DNA of 34,218 bases from Clostridia bacterium. Its GTDB lineage: Bacteria > Bacillota > Clostridia > Oscillospirales > Acutalibacteraceae. A program made the translations under genes and the position numbers. The notes under the pieces are model-generated. The model was not told the origin of the DNA and did no database searches. It saw only the letters and a program-made list of their open reading frames with translations. This document shows, one piece after another, positions 6,571 to 13,752 of the stretch (position 1 is its first letter; every line of letters starts with the position of its first letter). The stretch covers positions 1-34,218 of the forward strand of contig JAFSDK010000046.1 of assembly GCA_017436255.1 (NCBI GenBank). Reading direction: 5' to 3'.

Positions 6571-7251
6571 TTGATATATATTACAGGCGATATGCACGGT
6601 GCTGAAGAGAGGCTCTATACAAAGGATTGGTTAAAACTTAAAAAGGGTGATATTCTTATTGTATGCGGCGATTTTGGATATTTGTGGAATGGTGACGCCA
6701 AAGAAAAAGAATATATCGAATATTTGGGCAGCCGCAAATTTACCGTCGCATTTATTGACGGTACTCACGATAATTTAGATTTAATTAATCGTTGCCGTAC
6801 TACCTATTGGAAGGGCGGTATGATACACCGAATAAGCGGTAACCTCATTCACCTTATGCGCGGTCAGATTTTTGATATAGATGGTACCCGTATATACACG
6901 TTTGGTGGGGGAGAGAGTACCGACAAAGATATGCGTATAGAAAACAATCTTTGGTGGAAGGAAGAAATACCATCACCAGAAGAGATGACCGAGGGAGCTA
7001 AAATTCTTGATGACTGCGGCAGACGTGTTGACTATATTATTACCCATGAGCCGCCTTCACTTGTAAAAAGTGCAATGCTTTTTAGATGGGGACTCCCTGA
7101 TAGAGTAAATAAATTAAACGGATATTTTGAAGAAATAGACGAAATGTGCGAATATAAGCATTGGTTTTTCGGCTCGCTCCATGAGGATAGGCTTGTCACA
7201 CCTAAACATACCTGCGTGTTCAAAAAATATCTTAGAATAGATAAATATTAA
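6571..7251 (+). CDS. Calcineurin-like metallophosphoesterase
   Basis: 226 aa, cytosolic. Metal-binding signatures occur in order: GDMHG (residues 6-10), GDFGYLW (about 33-39), a GTHDN segment near 64-68 where the family normally has GN-H-(D/E), and THEPPS near 156-161. The usual Asn of the third motif is therefore Thr. This subgroup resembles the phage-like or diadenosine-phosphatase-like metallophosphoesterases; the substrate is unknown. The TTG start at 6571 is chosen because AAAGGCGGTG lies seven to eight bases upstream and no ATG occurs before the GDMHG motif except within it. It is divergent from the carboxypeptidase. Confidence 0.85.
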   Translation: MIYITGDMHGAEERLYTKDWLKLKKGDILIVCGDFGYLWNGDAKEKEYIEYLGSRKFTVAFIDGTHDNLDLINRCRTTYWKGGMIHRISGNLIHLMRGQIFDIDGTRIYTFGGGESTDKDMRIENNLWWKEEIPSPEEMTEGAKILDDCGRRVDYIITHEPPSLVKSAMLFRWGLPDRVNKLNGYFEEIDEMCEYKHWFFGSLHEDRLVTPKHTCVFKKYLRIDKY

Positions 7252-7276
7252 AATACTGTACATTTTGTGAAATTTA

Positions 7277-7285
7277 TGGTAGAAT
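7277..7285 (+). promoter_or_regulatory. Extended -10 promoter of the pseudokinase gene
   Basis: TGGTAGAAT forms a TGN-TAGAAT extended -10 in the 76-base gap before the next gene. No good -35 hexamer is found 17 bases upstream (weak TGTACA-like), so the call rests on the -10 alone. Confidence 0.4.
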
Positions 7286-7327
7286 GTATATATACAGATA
7301 TTTTGACTTTTAAAAGAGGAGAAAAAT

Positions 7328-9115
7328 ATGCTAAATACTGAGAGATTATGCCTTGGCTGTATGACTGATAATGGTGGCGAAAAGATTTGTTCAATCTGTG
7401 GGTTTGATAGTTCAGAGTCTAATGACAAAGAATATCTTAAACTTGGCTACTGGATTAGGGAAAGATATTTAGTAGGCCGCGTTATTGAACATAATGGCGA
7501 GGGCGTTACATACATTGGTTGGGATAATAAAGAGGACAGTATTGTTAATATACGTGAATATTATCCAAAGGGTGCGGCTGCTCGTAAAGAGGACGGCACC
7601 GTTGCCATTGTGGATGGTAGTGAATATACCTTTAATGAAGGTATAATGAGCTTTTTAGAACTCAATCGTAAAGTTGCTAGCCTTATGGATTTACCTTCAC
7701 TTTTGCCTACGGTTGATGTTTTTGAAGAAGGCGGTACCGCCTACAATATTACAAAAGCAGTACCGGGCATTACACTTCGTGAGTTTCTTATTCGCAACGG
7801 CGGTGATTTAACGTGGGAACAAGCACGTCCATTATTTTTACCGCTTATTACAACGATATCTGGGTTGCATGATGCCGGAATTATACATCGCGGTATTTCA
7901 CCCGACACTATTTTTGTTGGTCGTGACGGCAAGTTAAGAATTAAGGATATTTGTATCCGCTCAGTTCGTATGTCTAACAGTAATATGGCAATACAGCTTT
8001 TCCCTGGTTTTTCGGCGGTTGAGCAGTATGGTTACGACGTACAGTATCGTGACGGCAAATATACAGACGTTTATGGTATGGCAGCTACGCTTTTCCGTGT
8101 GCTTATGGGAAAGGCACCAACCGACGTTACAGAGCGTATTTCTAACGATAATATGCAAATACCTGCACGTTTTGCCGACGTTTTACCTAAATATGTTTTA
8201 GCGGCACTTGCTAATGGTTTGCAGTTGTTGCCGATTGACCGTATTCAAGATATGGATAGTTTCCGTATCGCCTTAACACCTATTTCGGGTGAATCAACAG
8301 TGGCATTTACTCCTGTTGCAGCCCCTGTTAAGCCTAAGACTACACCTTCAACGGTTAAAACGGGTTCGACGTCTGCTCCAAAGCCGGCGGCAAAACCTAC
8401 GTCAAAGCCGGCGGCAAAACCTGCGCCAAAGCCTGCACCAAAACCTGCACCAAAGCCTGCTGAAAAACCACAGAGAAACTATGCGGTGCTTTCATCACTA
8501 ATAACTGCACTTGTATTTATAATTATAGGCGTTGTACTTTACTTTGGGTTTGGCGTTGGTAAAGTAGTAGAAAAACCTGAAGAGCCTTCTAAACCTACTT
8601 CAGTGGTTGAACCGCCAAGTGAACTTGTATCTATTGATACAGGTGATCCAAACGTAAAACTCTATCAGGTTCCGAACCTTGTTGGCAAGAGATATGCGGA
8701 TATTATTGGTAATATCGATTATATTACCGTATTTGATTTTGAAATTGTTTCAAAAAAATATAGTGATAAACATCCACGAGGCTATATAATATCACAAGAA
8801 CAGACTTCTGAGCAAACTGTGAAAAAAGGAACAACAATTAAAATAGTGGTAAGTCTTGGACCTAAAACCGTTAAAATACCTTCATCAATTATTGGTAAAT
8901 CCTATGATGAAGCAGTTATAGAGTTATTAAAATTAGGTTTTAATTACAATAGTATTGAAAAACGTGAAATTTATGACGAAAACCAAACTCCGGGTGTAGT
9001 AGTTGATACTGAACCGGGGGTTGGTTCTGGCATCGACCTCGATGCAGGTGTTGTTTTAAGAGTAAATACTTATACAGGCGAAATTCCAACCCCACCTGAA
9101 AGTACCGAAGAATAA
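7328..9115 (+). CDS. Membrane pseudokinase with N-terminal zinc ribbon and two PASTA domains
   Basis: 595 aa. Order of parts: zinc-ribbon cysteines C8, C11, C21, C24; a Ser/Thr kinase-like domain at about 40-316; a Lys-Pro-Ala-rich linker (about 334-381); one transmembrane helix (385-410); and two PASTA repeats (about 446-511 and 514-580) outside the cell. PASTA domains bind muropeptides or beta-lactams in PrkC/PknB-type kinases. Every catalytic signature is altered: the beta-3 Lys is Arg (R76 in VNIREY), HRD is HRG (187-189), the loop Asn is Thr (T194), and DFG reads DIC (207-209). It should therefore be a pseudokinase that senses or scaffolds rather than phosphorylates. ATG follows AGAGGAG. 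It stands apart from a PP2C gene, unlike classic prkC-prpC loci. Confidence 0.85.
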   Translation: MLNTERLCLGCMTDNGGEKICSICGFDSSESNDKEYLKLGYWIRERYLVGRVIEHNGEGVTYIGWDNKEDSIVNIREYYPKGAAARKEDGTVAIVDGSEYTFNEGIMSFLELNRKVASLMDLPSLLPTVDVFEEGGTAYNITKAVPGITLREFLIRNGGDLTWEQARPLFLPLITTISGLHDAGIIHRGISPDTIFVGRDGKLRIKDICIRSVRMSNSNMAIQLFPGFSAVEQYGYDVQYRDGKYTDVYGMAATLFRVLMGKAPTDVTERISNDNMQIPARFADVLPKYVLAALANGLQLLPIDRIQDMDSFRIALTPISGESTVAFTPVAAPVKPKTTPSTVKTGSTSAPKPAAKPTSKPAAKPAPKPAPKPAPKPAEKPQRNYAVLSSLITALVFIIIGVVLYFGFGVGKVVEKPEEPSKPTSVVEPPSELVSIDTGDPNVKLYQVPNLVGKRYADIIGNIDYITVFDFEIVSKKYSDKHPRGYIISQEQTSEQTVKKGTTIKIVVSLGPKTVKIPSSIIGKSYDEAVIELLKLGFNYNSIEKREIYDENQTPGVVVDTEPGVGSGIDLDAGVVLRVNTYTGEIPTPPESTEE

Positions 9116-9120
9116 GTTAA

Positions 9121-9154
9121 ACGACCGAACGGAAAATTCCGTTCGGTCGTTTTT
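9121..9154. terminator. Bidirectional terminator
   Basis: Perfect stem with arms 9121-9134 and 9137-9150 (core ACGACCGAACGG), followed by TTTTATTT on + and flanked by A-rich sequence on the other side. It separates the pseudokinase gene from the convergent 9157-9342 gene. Confidence 0.9.
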
Positions 9155-9156
9155 AT

Positions 9157-9342
9157 TTAAAAATTAATATAAAAATCAAGTATTCGTATCGAATCTTTAC
9201 TTATTTCAATAGCGCTAATATATTCGCCGTAACTAATGCGTCGTATATTCACGTAGGATGTGCAAATACCATAGGTAAGCAGCGCTAAATTACCTATTAT
9301 TACAAACGATAATATAAAACTTCTAAAAAAACTTCTCATCAT
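9157..9342 (-). CDS. Small single-pass membrane protein downstream of spoIIP
   Basis: 61 aa: an N-terminal basic segment (MMRSFFRSF), one hydrophobic helix (about 9-30), then a short polar tail with a SYGEYISAIEI segment. The ATG directly follows the spoIIP stop with no spacer base, a second ATG comes next, and no independent ribosome site is visible, so translation probably depends on termination of spoIIP. No function is known to me. Tight coupling to spoIIP suggests co-expression in the mother cell during engulfment, which is inference. Confidence 0.6.
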   Translation of the reverse strand: MMRSFFRSFILSFVIIGNLALLTYGICTSYVNIRRISYGEYISAIEISKDSIRILDFYINF

Positions 9343-10380
9343 TTATTTTAACGTATTTAAAAGACTTACAAGTGCTTCCCCCGCATATGCCGCACCGCGC
9401 TTGGCCTCGTCAAGGGTGTTGGCTTCGGTGCCAACCTCAAGCAGTATCGACCCTTTTGTGAGATTTTGATTATATTTGCCGCTATTAAGTGTTATGGCGC
9501 GTGCAAGTCCCGGATACATAACCTCCAATGTTTGTTGATATTTTAGTGCTAAACTCAGGTTTTCTTTCCAATTGGGATAATTAGTGATACCGCCTGTTTG
9601 ACTACCCATAACAAGCATAACCTGTGCTGCATTTTTACCATCGATTTTAACTACCGGTTTTATCTTTTCTTTATTATTGGCAGTTATGGAATCTCTATGT
9701 ATGTCAATTACAATTTTTATTGATGGGTAGGCTTTTAGGTCGTCTGTTATTGTAGCGGCACTTCGCGTATAACTGCCTGAGTAGGCGGGATAGTCATGGA
9801 TTGTTGTGTCGTGAATTACTCCAATACCTGCCGCTTTTAACTTTTGCTCAATAATATCACCAATGGCAATCATATTTTTTTTACTATCGCGTGTGCGTGA
9901 TGCGTCATCCTCGGTATAGTAATCGCGTTCCTCAAGCATAAAACTTTCGGTTGTATGGGTGTGCATAATAAGTACTTGCGGTTTGTTGTTTTTATCAATT
10001 TTGAAGGATAACTTTTTTTCAAGTAGCGTTTTAATATTTATAGTGCTACCCGTATTATTTTTTAAATATACCTTATTATACTTTGTGCCGGCAGTATAAG
10101 GACTTATAAATTTTGCAGTTATGTTTCCAACTGCCTGTCCGCTTGCAGAAACTGTAGTACTTTGTGTGTCTTTATTGTTGGAACTACTGCTTGTGTTATC
10201 GGTGGCGCTTATTGTAGATGATGTATCAATATTGTCTGATAGGGGTTCTATCGGCAAAAAGTTTGTGTTGCTATTCGATATTGGCATAGAATAATTTACA
10301 TATTTTAAAAAGCAATGTGCGGTGGTGTATACAGATGCTAAAAGAACGCAGAAAATCAACATAATCCCTTTAAATTTCAT
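9343..10380 (-). CDS. spoIIP: Stage II sporulation protein P
   Basis: 345 aa. SpoIIP is a peptidoglycan amidase/endopeptidase that works with SpoIID and SpoIIM to thin septal wall and drive engulfment of the forespore. There is an N-terminal membrane/signal segment (about 5-25) and a Ser/Thr-rich low-complexity linker (about 38-82). The catalytic domain follows, with IMHTHTTESF (metal-binding His and Glu, about 138-147), IVIDIHRDS, a MVMGSQTGG segment and a C-terminal LLEVGTEANTLDEAKR. The ATG has GGTGAT just upstream and a SigE-like promoter (10398-10426). The gene is divergent from rpsT, matching the conserved rpsT/spoIIP neighbourhood of Firmicutes, though gpr is absent here. Confidence 0.93.
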   Translation of the reverse strand: MKFKGIMLIFCVLLASVYTTAHCFLKYVNYSMPISNSNTNFLPIEPLSDNIDTSSTISATDNTSSSSNNKDTQSTTVSASGQAVGNITAKFISPYTAGTKYNKVYLKNNTGSTINIKTLLEKKLSFKIDKNNKPQVLIMHTHTTESFMLEERDYYTEDDASRTRDSKKNMIAIGDIIEQKLKAAGIGVIHDTTIHDYPAYSGSYTRSAATITDDLKAYPSIKIVIDIHRDSITANNKEKIKPVVKIDGKNAAQVMLVMGSQTGGITNYPNWKENLSLALKYQQTLEVMYPGLARAITLNSGKYNQNLTKGSILLEVGTEANTLDEAKRGAAYAGEALVSLLNTLK

Positions 10381-10397
10381 AATAAATCACCGATAAT

Positions 10398-10426
10398 ATA
10401 GTATGATTTTATTAAAAATTTTATTC
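10398..10426 (-). promoter_or_regulatory. Candidate SigE promoter of spoIIP
   Basis: On the - strand GAATAAA (10426-10420), 14 bases, then CATACTAT (10405-10398). The B. subtilis SigE consensus is about KMATATW-N14-CATACAHT, so this agrees at 13 of 15 defined positions with the right spacing. It lies 18 bases upstream of the spoIIP start, consistent with known mother-cell expression of spoIIP. Confidence 0.55.
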
Positions 10427-10472
10427 TTAATTTTATTTATGTTGTAAATGTTGATTAAAATTAAAAAAAGTA

Positions 10473-10501
10473 TTGCATTTTTAATTAAAAAGTGGTAATA
10501 T
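10473..10501 (+). promoter_or_regulatory. rpsT promoter
   Basis: TTGCAT (10473-10478), 17-base spacer, TAATAT (10496-10501) with TGG just before it (extended -10). The leader before the rpsT start is only about 30 bases. Confidence 0.65.
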
Positions 10502-10535
10502 ACTATTACGCGAGAATTTTTGAGGAGGTGCGACA

Positions 10536-10799
10536 ATGCCGAATATTAAATCTGCAAAGAAGCGTGTTCTTGTTAGCGAGGCTAACAATCAGCGTAATAA
10601 GGCTTATCGTTCAGCGCTTAGAACAGCAGTTAAAAAGGCTGACGCTGCAATCGCTAATAACGATGCTGATGCCGCTATGGCAGTTAAGGCTGCAGTTAAA
10701 AAGATTGATCAGGCTGCTTCTAAGGGTATTCTTCATAAGAATAACGCAGCACATAAAAAATCAGCTTTGGTTAACCGTTTGAACAAGGCTAATGCGTAA
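10536..10799 (+). CDS. rpsT: 30S ribosomal protein bS20
   Basis: 87 aa, normal length. It binds the 5' domain of 16S rRNA early in 30S assembly. It is recognised from the N-terminus MPNIKSAKKRV and the Lys/Ala-rich three-helix pattern ending HKNNAAHKKSALVNRLNK. A strong GAGGAGG ribosome site lies eight bases before the ATG, as expected for a highly expressed ribosomal gene. It is a single-gene unit with its own promoter and terminator. Confidence 0.97.
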   Translation: MPNIKSAKKRVLVSEANNQRNKAYRSALRTAVKKADAAIANNDADAAMAVKAAVKKIDQAASKGILHKNNAAHKKSALVNRLNKANA

Positions 10800-10811
10800 G
10801 TAAAGCAATTA

Positions 10812-10837
10812 AACCACGGATTTTTCCGTGGTTTTTT
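10812..10837 (+). terminator. rpsT terminator
   Basis: Stem AACCACGGA (10812-10820) with TCCGTGGTT (10825-10833), TTTT loop, followed by TTTT. It lies five bases before the end of the convergent DUF4363 gene. Confidence 0.9.
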
Positions 10838-10841
10838 ACTT

Positions 10842-11222
10842 TTAAAATAGAGTGTGCAGACTTACGCTGCAATATTCTTTCATTTCTAATAAATTAAGTT
10901 TAATTATTTCACATTCGGCTAAAAAATGCGCTTCGTTTTCTTTGTTTGCAAAGGAGGCAAGTTGTGTTATAGATTCGTCTATCTGTTCAACTGTGCCGTG
11001 ATTTATAAATACAGATAGCGCGCCGCGTTTCTTACGCCAACTTTTTGCTGTGTCGAAACTTAGTTTCTTCGCGGCATCGTAATTCTTATTTTCAATTTCA
11101 ATTTTACATTTTTCAATATCGTTACTAAAATCATCATACGAGTTGCCTACAAAAATTATACTCACCGTACAAAGTGCCGCAAGGGTTATTATTAAGACAA
11201 TTGCTGCAATTAGTCTTTTCAT
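10842..11222 (-). CDS. DUF4363 family protein
   Basis: 126 aa. N-terminal hydrophobic helix (about 4-26) as signal anchor, then an extracytoplasmic helical domain with a SWRKKRGALSVFINH segment characteristic of DUF4363. Function unknown. The ATG overlaps the stop of the upstream DUF421 gene by four bases (ATGA arrangement), so the two are translationally coupled. These two families are commonly paired in spore-forming Clostridia. Confidence 0.8.
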   Translation of the reverse strand: MKRLIAAIVLIITLAALCTVSIIFVGNSYDDFSNDIEKCKIEIENKNYDAAKKLSFDTAKSWRKKRGALSVFINHGTVEQIDESITQLASFANKENEAHFLAECEIIKLNLLEMKEYCSVSLHTLF

Positions 11223-11890
11223 TTTTCTTCTCCTTTGGTCACAAGGTAACAGTTGCCGTATTGGTCTAACGTCATTAAAAATATGTCTTCACATTTTGTA
11301 TGTCGCATACTTGCCAATTCTCTAATTGTGTTTTCACTTAAAGATAATTGGCGTAATGATTCGTTAACTATTTTGCCGTCAGAAACAACGGGTAGCGGCA
11401 GTCCGTCTTTTTTCATCTTAATTTTCATATCCTTTGGTGTTACGGTGCGATGCTCAGGCTTTAAAATTACGCTTAAATTGCCGTTAACTTCAAGGATGGC
11501 GAATGAAACGGTGCTTATATCAAAAACGTTTTGCCCACGCAATAATTCAACCAAATCAATTATTGTAAGGCGCACACGCTTCATTGCCTTTTGATCGATT
11601 TTACCATCCTTTATCAGTATTACTGATTTACCGCTTAATAGCTTGTGTAACGGCATATATTTCATTGATAATACCGAAATAATTATTTCAACAATTACAA
11701 GTATAAAAATAGCCACAATGCCGTTAAGTATAGGTTGATTAGCGTCCTGTAAGGGGATAGCGGCAATTTCAGATATAAGCAATGTTACAACAAGTTCATT
11801 TGGTTGCATATCGCCAATTTGTCGTTTTCCCATAAGGCGAATGGCTATTGTTACAAATAAATAGAGAATAATTGTACGAATAATAGTCAC
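11219..11890 (-). CDS. DUF421 (YetF-like) membrane protein
   Basis: 223 aa from the GTG at 11890. Three N-terminal transmembrane segments (about 3-80), with the RLMGKRQIG and QPNELVVTLLISE signatures of DUF421. A cytosolic mixed alpha/beta domain follows, with a LLRGQNVFDISTV segment. The exact role is unknown; family members include B. subtilis YetF, YdfR and YkjA. The frame is open back to a GTG at 11908, but that codon lies in the Rex terminator stem. With GGTGA in the stem as ribosome site, the GTG at 11890 (or TTG at 11896) gives the usual MTIIRTIIL-type N-terminus. It is coupled to the DUF4363 gene. Confidence 0.82.
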   Translation of the reverse strand: MTIIRTIILYLFVTIAIRLMGKRQIGDMQPNELVVTLLISEIAAIPLQDANQPILNGIVAIFILVIVEIIISVLSMKYMPLHKLLSGKSVILIKDGKIDQKAMKRVRLTIIDLVELLRGQNVFDISTVSFAILEVNGNLSVILKPEHRTVTPKDMKIKMKKDGLPLPVVSDGKIVNESLRQLSLSENTIRELASMRHTKCEDIFLMTLDQYGNCYLVTKGEEK

Positions 11891-11894
11891 TAAC

Positions 11895-11930
11895 AAAAAA
11901 ATCACCACACGTTTATTATGTGTGGTGATT
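11895..11930 (-). terminator. rex terminator overlapping the DUF421 start region
   Basis: On the - strand, arms 11929-11920 and 11910-11901 form a 10-bp stem (core ATCACCACAC) followed by a T run (11900-11895). The same T run and distal arm contain the putative ribosome site and early codons of DUF421, so folding of the terminator would also hide the start region. Confidence 0.85.
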
Positions 11931-11933
11931 TGA

Positions 11934-12569
11934 TTATTTATCCATATTTTTAATATTGTATGACAGCGTCATAAGGTTGTCACCAAAGTGAACGTTTTCA
12001 ACTACTATGCCGTCAAATTTAAGCGCCAAATCGTAGTGACTGAAATTTAAAAAACCTTTAACACCAAGTTTAATAAGGTGCTCCGCAATTTCAGGAACAG
12101 CGGTTTTAGGTATGCAAAGTATAGCAGCTTCGGGCTTGTTTTCACGGCAGAAATCATCAAGTGAATTGGTTGAACGAACGGGTGTATTTCTTATAACGGT
12201 ACCAACAAGTGATTCCTTACTGTCAAAAAGACCTATAAGATTAAAACCTTTATCTTCAAAGTTAAGGTGTAAAGCTACGGCGCGCCCTAAATTACCAAGA
12301 CCAATAAGTATTGCTTTTTTTGGTTTGTCAATGCCTAAAATATTGCCAATTTCCTCGCGTAAAATATCGGTGTTGTAACCATAGCCTTGTTGACCGAATC
12401 CGCCAAAGCAGTTAAGGTCTTGTCTTATTTGGCTTGCGGTAAGTCCCATACGGCGGCTAAGTTCTGCCGATGAGATGCGTTTTATACCTGCATTTGAAAG
12501 TTCGCCTAAAAATCTATAGTATCGCGGTAGTCGTTTAATTACGTGGGATGATATATCCTTTTTGAGCAT
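11934..12569 (-). CDS. rex: Redox-sensing transcriptional repressor Rex
   Basis: 211 aa from the ATG at 12569, matching the usual 210-215. Rex senses the NADH/NAD+ ratio and represses fermentation and NADH-reoxidation genes. N-terminal winged helix (about 1-80) with SAELSRRMGLTASQIRQD as the DNA-reading part; C-terminal Rossmann domain with GLGNLG (90-95). The start is set by GGAAGG upstream. The longer frame to 12617 overlaps the promoter -10 (12606-12611), so it cannot be the start. Rex is divergent from perR, with the two promoters in a gap of about 160 bases. Confidence 0.95.
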   Translation of the reverse strand: MLKKDISSHVIKRLPRYYRFLGELSNAGIKRISSAELSRRMGLTASQIRQDLNCFGGFGQQGYGYNTDILREEIGNILGIDKPKKAILIGLGNLGRAVALHLNFEDKGFNLIGLFDSKESLVGTVIRNTPVRSTNSLDDFCRENKPEAAILCIPKTAVPEIAEHLIKLGVKGFLNFSHYDLALKFDGIVVENVHFGDNLMTLSYNIKNMDK

Positions 12570-12605
12570 TAACGTACCTTCCTTCTTAAATGATGCAACA
12601 TTAAC

Positions 12606-12634
12606 ATTATCATACAAAATAAAACAATTGTCAA
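12606..12634 (-). promoter_or_regulatory. rex promoter
   Basis: On the - strand TTGACA (12634-12629), 17 bases, GATAAT (12611-12606). It gives a leader of about 30 bases before the ATG at 12569. No TTGTGAA-type Rex operator was seen overlapping it. Confidence 0.7.
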
Positions 12635-12659
12635 TAAGAAAAAATTTTTTAAAAAGCTA

Positions 12660-12687
12660 TTGACATTTATAAAAAGTGTGCTATAAT
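12660..12687 (+). promoter_or_regulatory. perR promoter
   Basis: TTGACA (12660-12665), 16 bases, TATAAT (12682-12687) with TG one base upstream of the -10. The inverted repeat at 12702-12716 lies just downstream of the expected start of transcription. Confidence 0.75.
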
Positions 12688-12701
12688 ATAGTTGTAAAAA
12701 G

Positions 12702-12716
12702 TAGTAACGATTACTA
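12702..12716 (+). promoter_or_regulatory. Candidate PerR/Fur-family operator
   Basis: Perfect inverted repeat TAGTAA-CGA-TTACTA, flanked by A-run and T-run that extend the symmetry. It sits between the perR -10 and its ribosome site, where a bound repressor would block transcription, so autoregulation is likely. Its AT-rich form resembles PerR boxes, but the exact match to the TTATAAT-type consensus is partial. Confidence 0.5.
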
Positions 12717-12732
12717 TTTTGAGGTATAGCTT

Positions 12733-13116
12733 ATGAGAAACTATTCAAAACAAAGGGAAGTAATAGTTGAAGTTTTACGCTCAACCGATACACATCCGAC
12801 GGTACAGTGGGTTTACGAAAAATGCCGAGAGAAATTACCTAAAATTAGTCTTGGCACAGTTTACCGTAATCTTACCGAGTTAAAAAAAGATGGTGATGTT
12901 TTAGAACTTTCGGTTGGCGATGGATTTCAACATTACGACGGTGACGTAAAAGAACATATGCATTTTTACTGTCACAATTGCGGCACGATATTAGACTGTG
13001 AGATGCCTAAAAACAATCTTAAAGACTTTCTGCAGAATAAACTTAACTGCGAAGTCAATTTAAGTGGTTATGTTTTTAGCGGTCTTTGCAGTTCTTGTAT
13101 AAATTTAAATGGATAA
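12733..13116 (+). CDS. perR: Fur-family peroxide-type repressor (PerR-like)
   Basis: 127 aa. Winged-helix N-terminal domain with [17 protein letters not shown] as the recognition region. C-terminal metal-binding domain with structural zinc cysteines C80/C83 (CHNC) and C119/C122 (CSSC), and regulatory ligands H75, H77 and D88. The Asp at position 88, rather than Glu, is the usual PerR-versus-Fur discriminator, so a peroxide sensor is favoured. The ATG follows GAGG. It is the first gene of a perR-rubrerythrin pair: the rubrerythrin starts 22 bases downstream, matching the clostridial pattern in which PerR represses reverse rubrerythrin. Confidence 0.88.
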   Translation: MRNYSKQREVIVEVLRSTDTHPTVQWVYEKCREKLPKISLGTVYRNLTELKKDGDVLELSVGDGFQHYDGDVKEHMHFYCHNCGTILDCEMPKNNLKDFLQNKLNCEVNLSGYVFSGLCSSCINLNG

Positions 13117-13138
13117 TTATTTTTTAGGAGATGTTTTT

Positions 13139-13681
13139 ATGAAAAAGTTTGTTTGTACAATTTGCGGTTATACTCACGAAGGTACCAGCGCACCCGATAA
13201 GTGCCCCATTTGCCAGGCTCCGGCTACTAAATTCCAAGAGCAGGCAGGCGAAAAGACCTGGGCAGCAGAACACGTTGTAGGTGTTGCTAAGGGCGTTGAT
13301 GAAAGAATATTAGCAGGTCTTCGTGAAAACTTTATGGGCGAGTGCACCGAGGTTGGTATGTATCTTGCAATGGCAAGAGTAGCACACCGTGAAGGCTATC
13401 CGGAAATTGGTCTTTATTGGGAAAAAGCAGCTTATGAAGAAGCAGAACACGCTGCAAAGTTCGCAGAACTTTTGGGCGAAGTAGTAACAGATTCTACCAA
13501 GAAAAATCTTGAAATGAGAGTTGATGCCGAAAATGGCGCTACCTTAGGTAAGTTTGAACTTGCAAAGCTTGCTAAAGAGTTAAATCTCGACGCTATACAT
13601 GATACAGTTCATGAGATGGCACGTGATGAGGCTCGACATGGCAAAGCGTTTGAAGGACTTCTCGCTCGTTATTTCAAATAA
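13139..13681 (+). CDS. Reverse-order rubrerythrin (N-terminal rubredoxin domain)
   Basis: 180 aa from the ATG at 13139, set by TTAGGAG; a longer open frame to 13109 overlaps perR. Rubredoxin-type iron centre C6, C9, C22, C25 comes first, then a four-helix diiron domain with E68, E101/E103-H104 and E164-H167. That order is the opposite of classical rubrerythrin and matches the clostridial enzymes that reduce H2O2 and O2 with NADH-derived electrons. It is probably cotranscribed with perR. Its last 20 codons (from R162) are the sequence that recurs as fragments at 14754, 15369, 16448 and 16604. Confidence 0.93.
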   Translation: MKKFVCTICGYTHEGTSAPDKCPICQAPATKFQEQAGEKTWAAEHVVGVAKGVDERILAGLRENFMGECTEVGMYLAMARVAHREGYPEIGLYWEKAAYEEAEHAAKFAELLGEVVTDSTKKNLEMRVDAENGATLGKFELAKLAKELNLDAIHDTVHEMARDEARHGKAFEGLLARYFK

Positions 13682-13688
13682 TATTCGA

Positions 13689-13740
13689 TTGAAAAACACG
13701 TAAAGATGTGCTATCATAATGGTAGCACATCTTTTGTTTT
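13689..13740 (+). promoter_or_regulatory. Overlapping terminator/promoter module, copy A
   Basis: Hairpin GATGTGCTATCA/TGGTAGCACATC (13705-13731) plus TTTTGTTTT terminates the rubrerythrin message. TTGAAA (13689-13694), 17 bases, TATCAT (13712-13717) with TG one base before it also forms an extended -10 promoter whose -10 lies inside the left arm. Transcripts started here would lack that arm and so escape termination. The same arrangement recurs at 14821 and 15436. Confidence 0.6.
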
Positions 13741-13752
13741 GGGGTGATTAAA

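Noticed and set aside
8350-8470. Short tandem repeats (AAACCTGC/GCCGGCGGC-type) as a possible CRISPR or VNTR
   Set aside because: They are in-frame codons for a Lys-Pro-Ala linker with no spacer structure; length variation between strains is possible but it is coding sequence.
8289-8501. 70-residue frame across the Lys-Pro-Ala linker of the pseudokinase gene
   Set aside because: Its Gln/Arg/Leu repeats are the frame-shifted reading of the KPA repeat; there is no start signal.
10492-10782. 96-residue frame overlapping rpsT
   Set aside because: It is an out-of-frame shadow rich in Leu/Arg/Gln, created by the Lys/Ala codons of rpsT; the S20 frame has the ribosome site.
12570-12732. Rex autoregulatory operator in the rex-perR gap
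   Set aside because: No TTGTGAA-N6-TTCACAA or close variant was found; the only clear inverted repeat fits a Fur-family site better.
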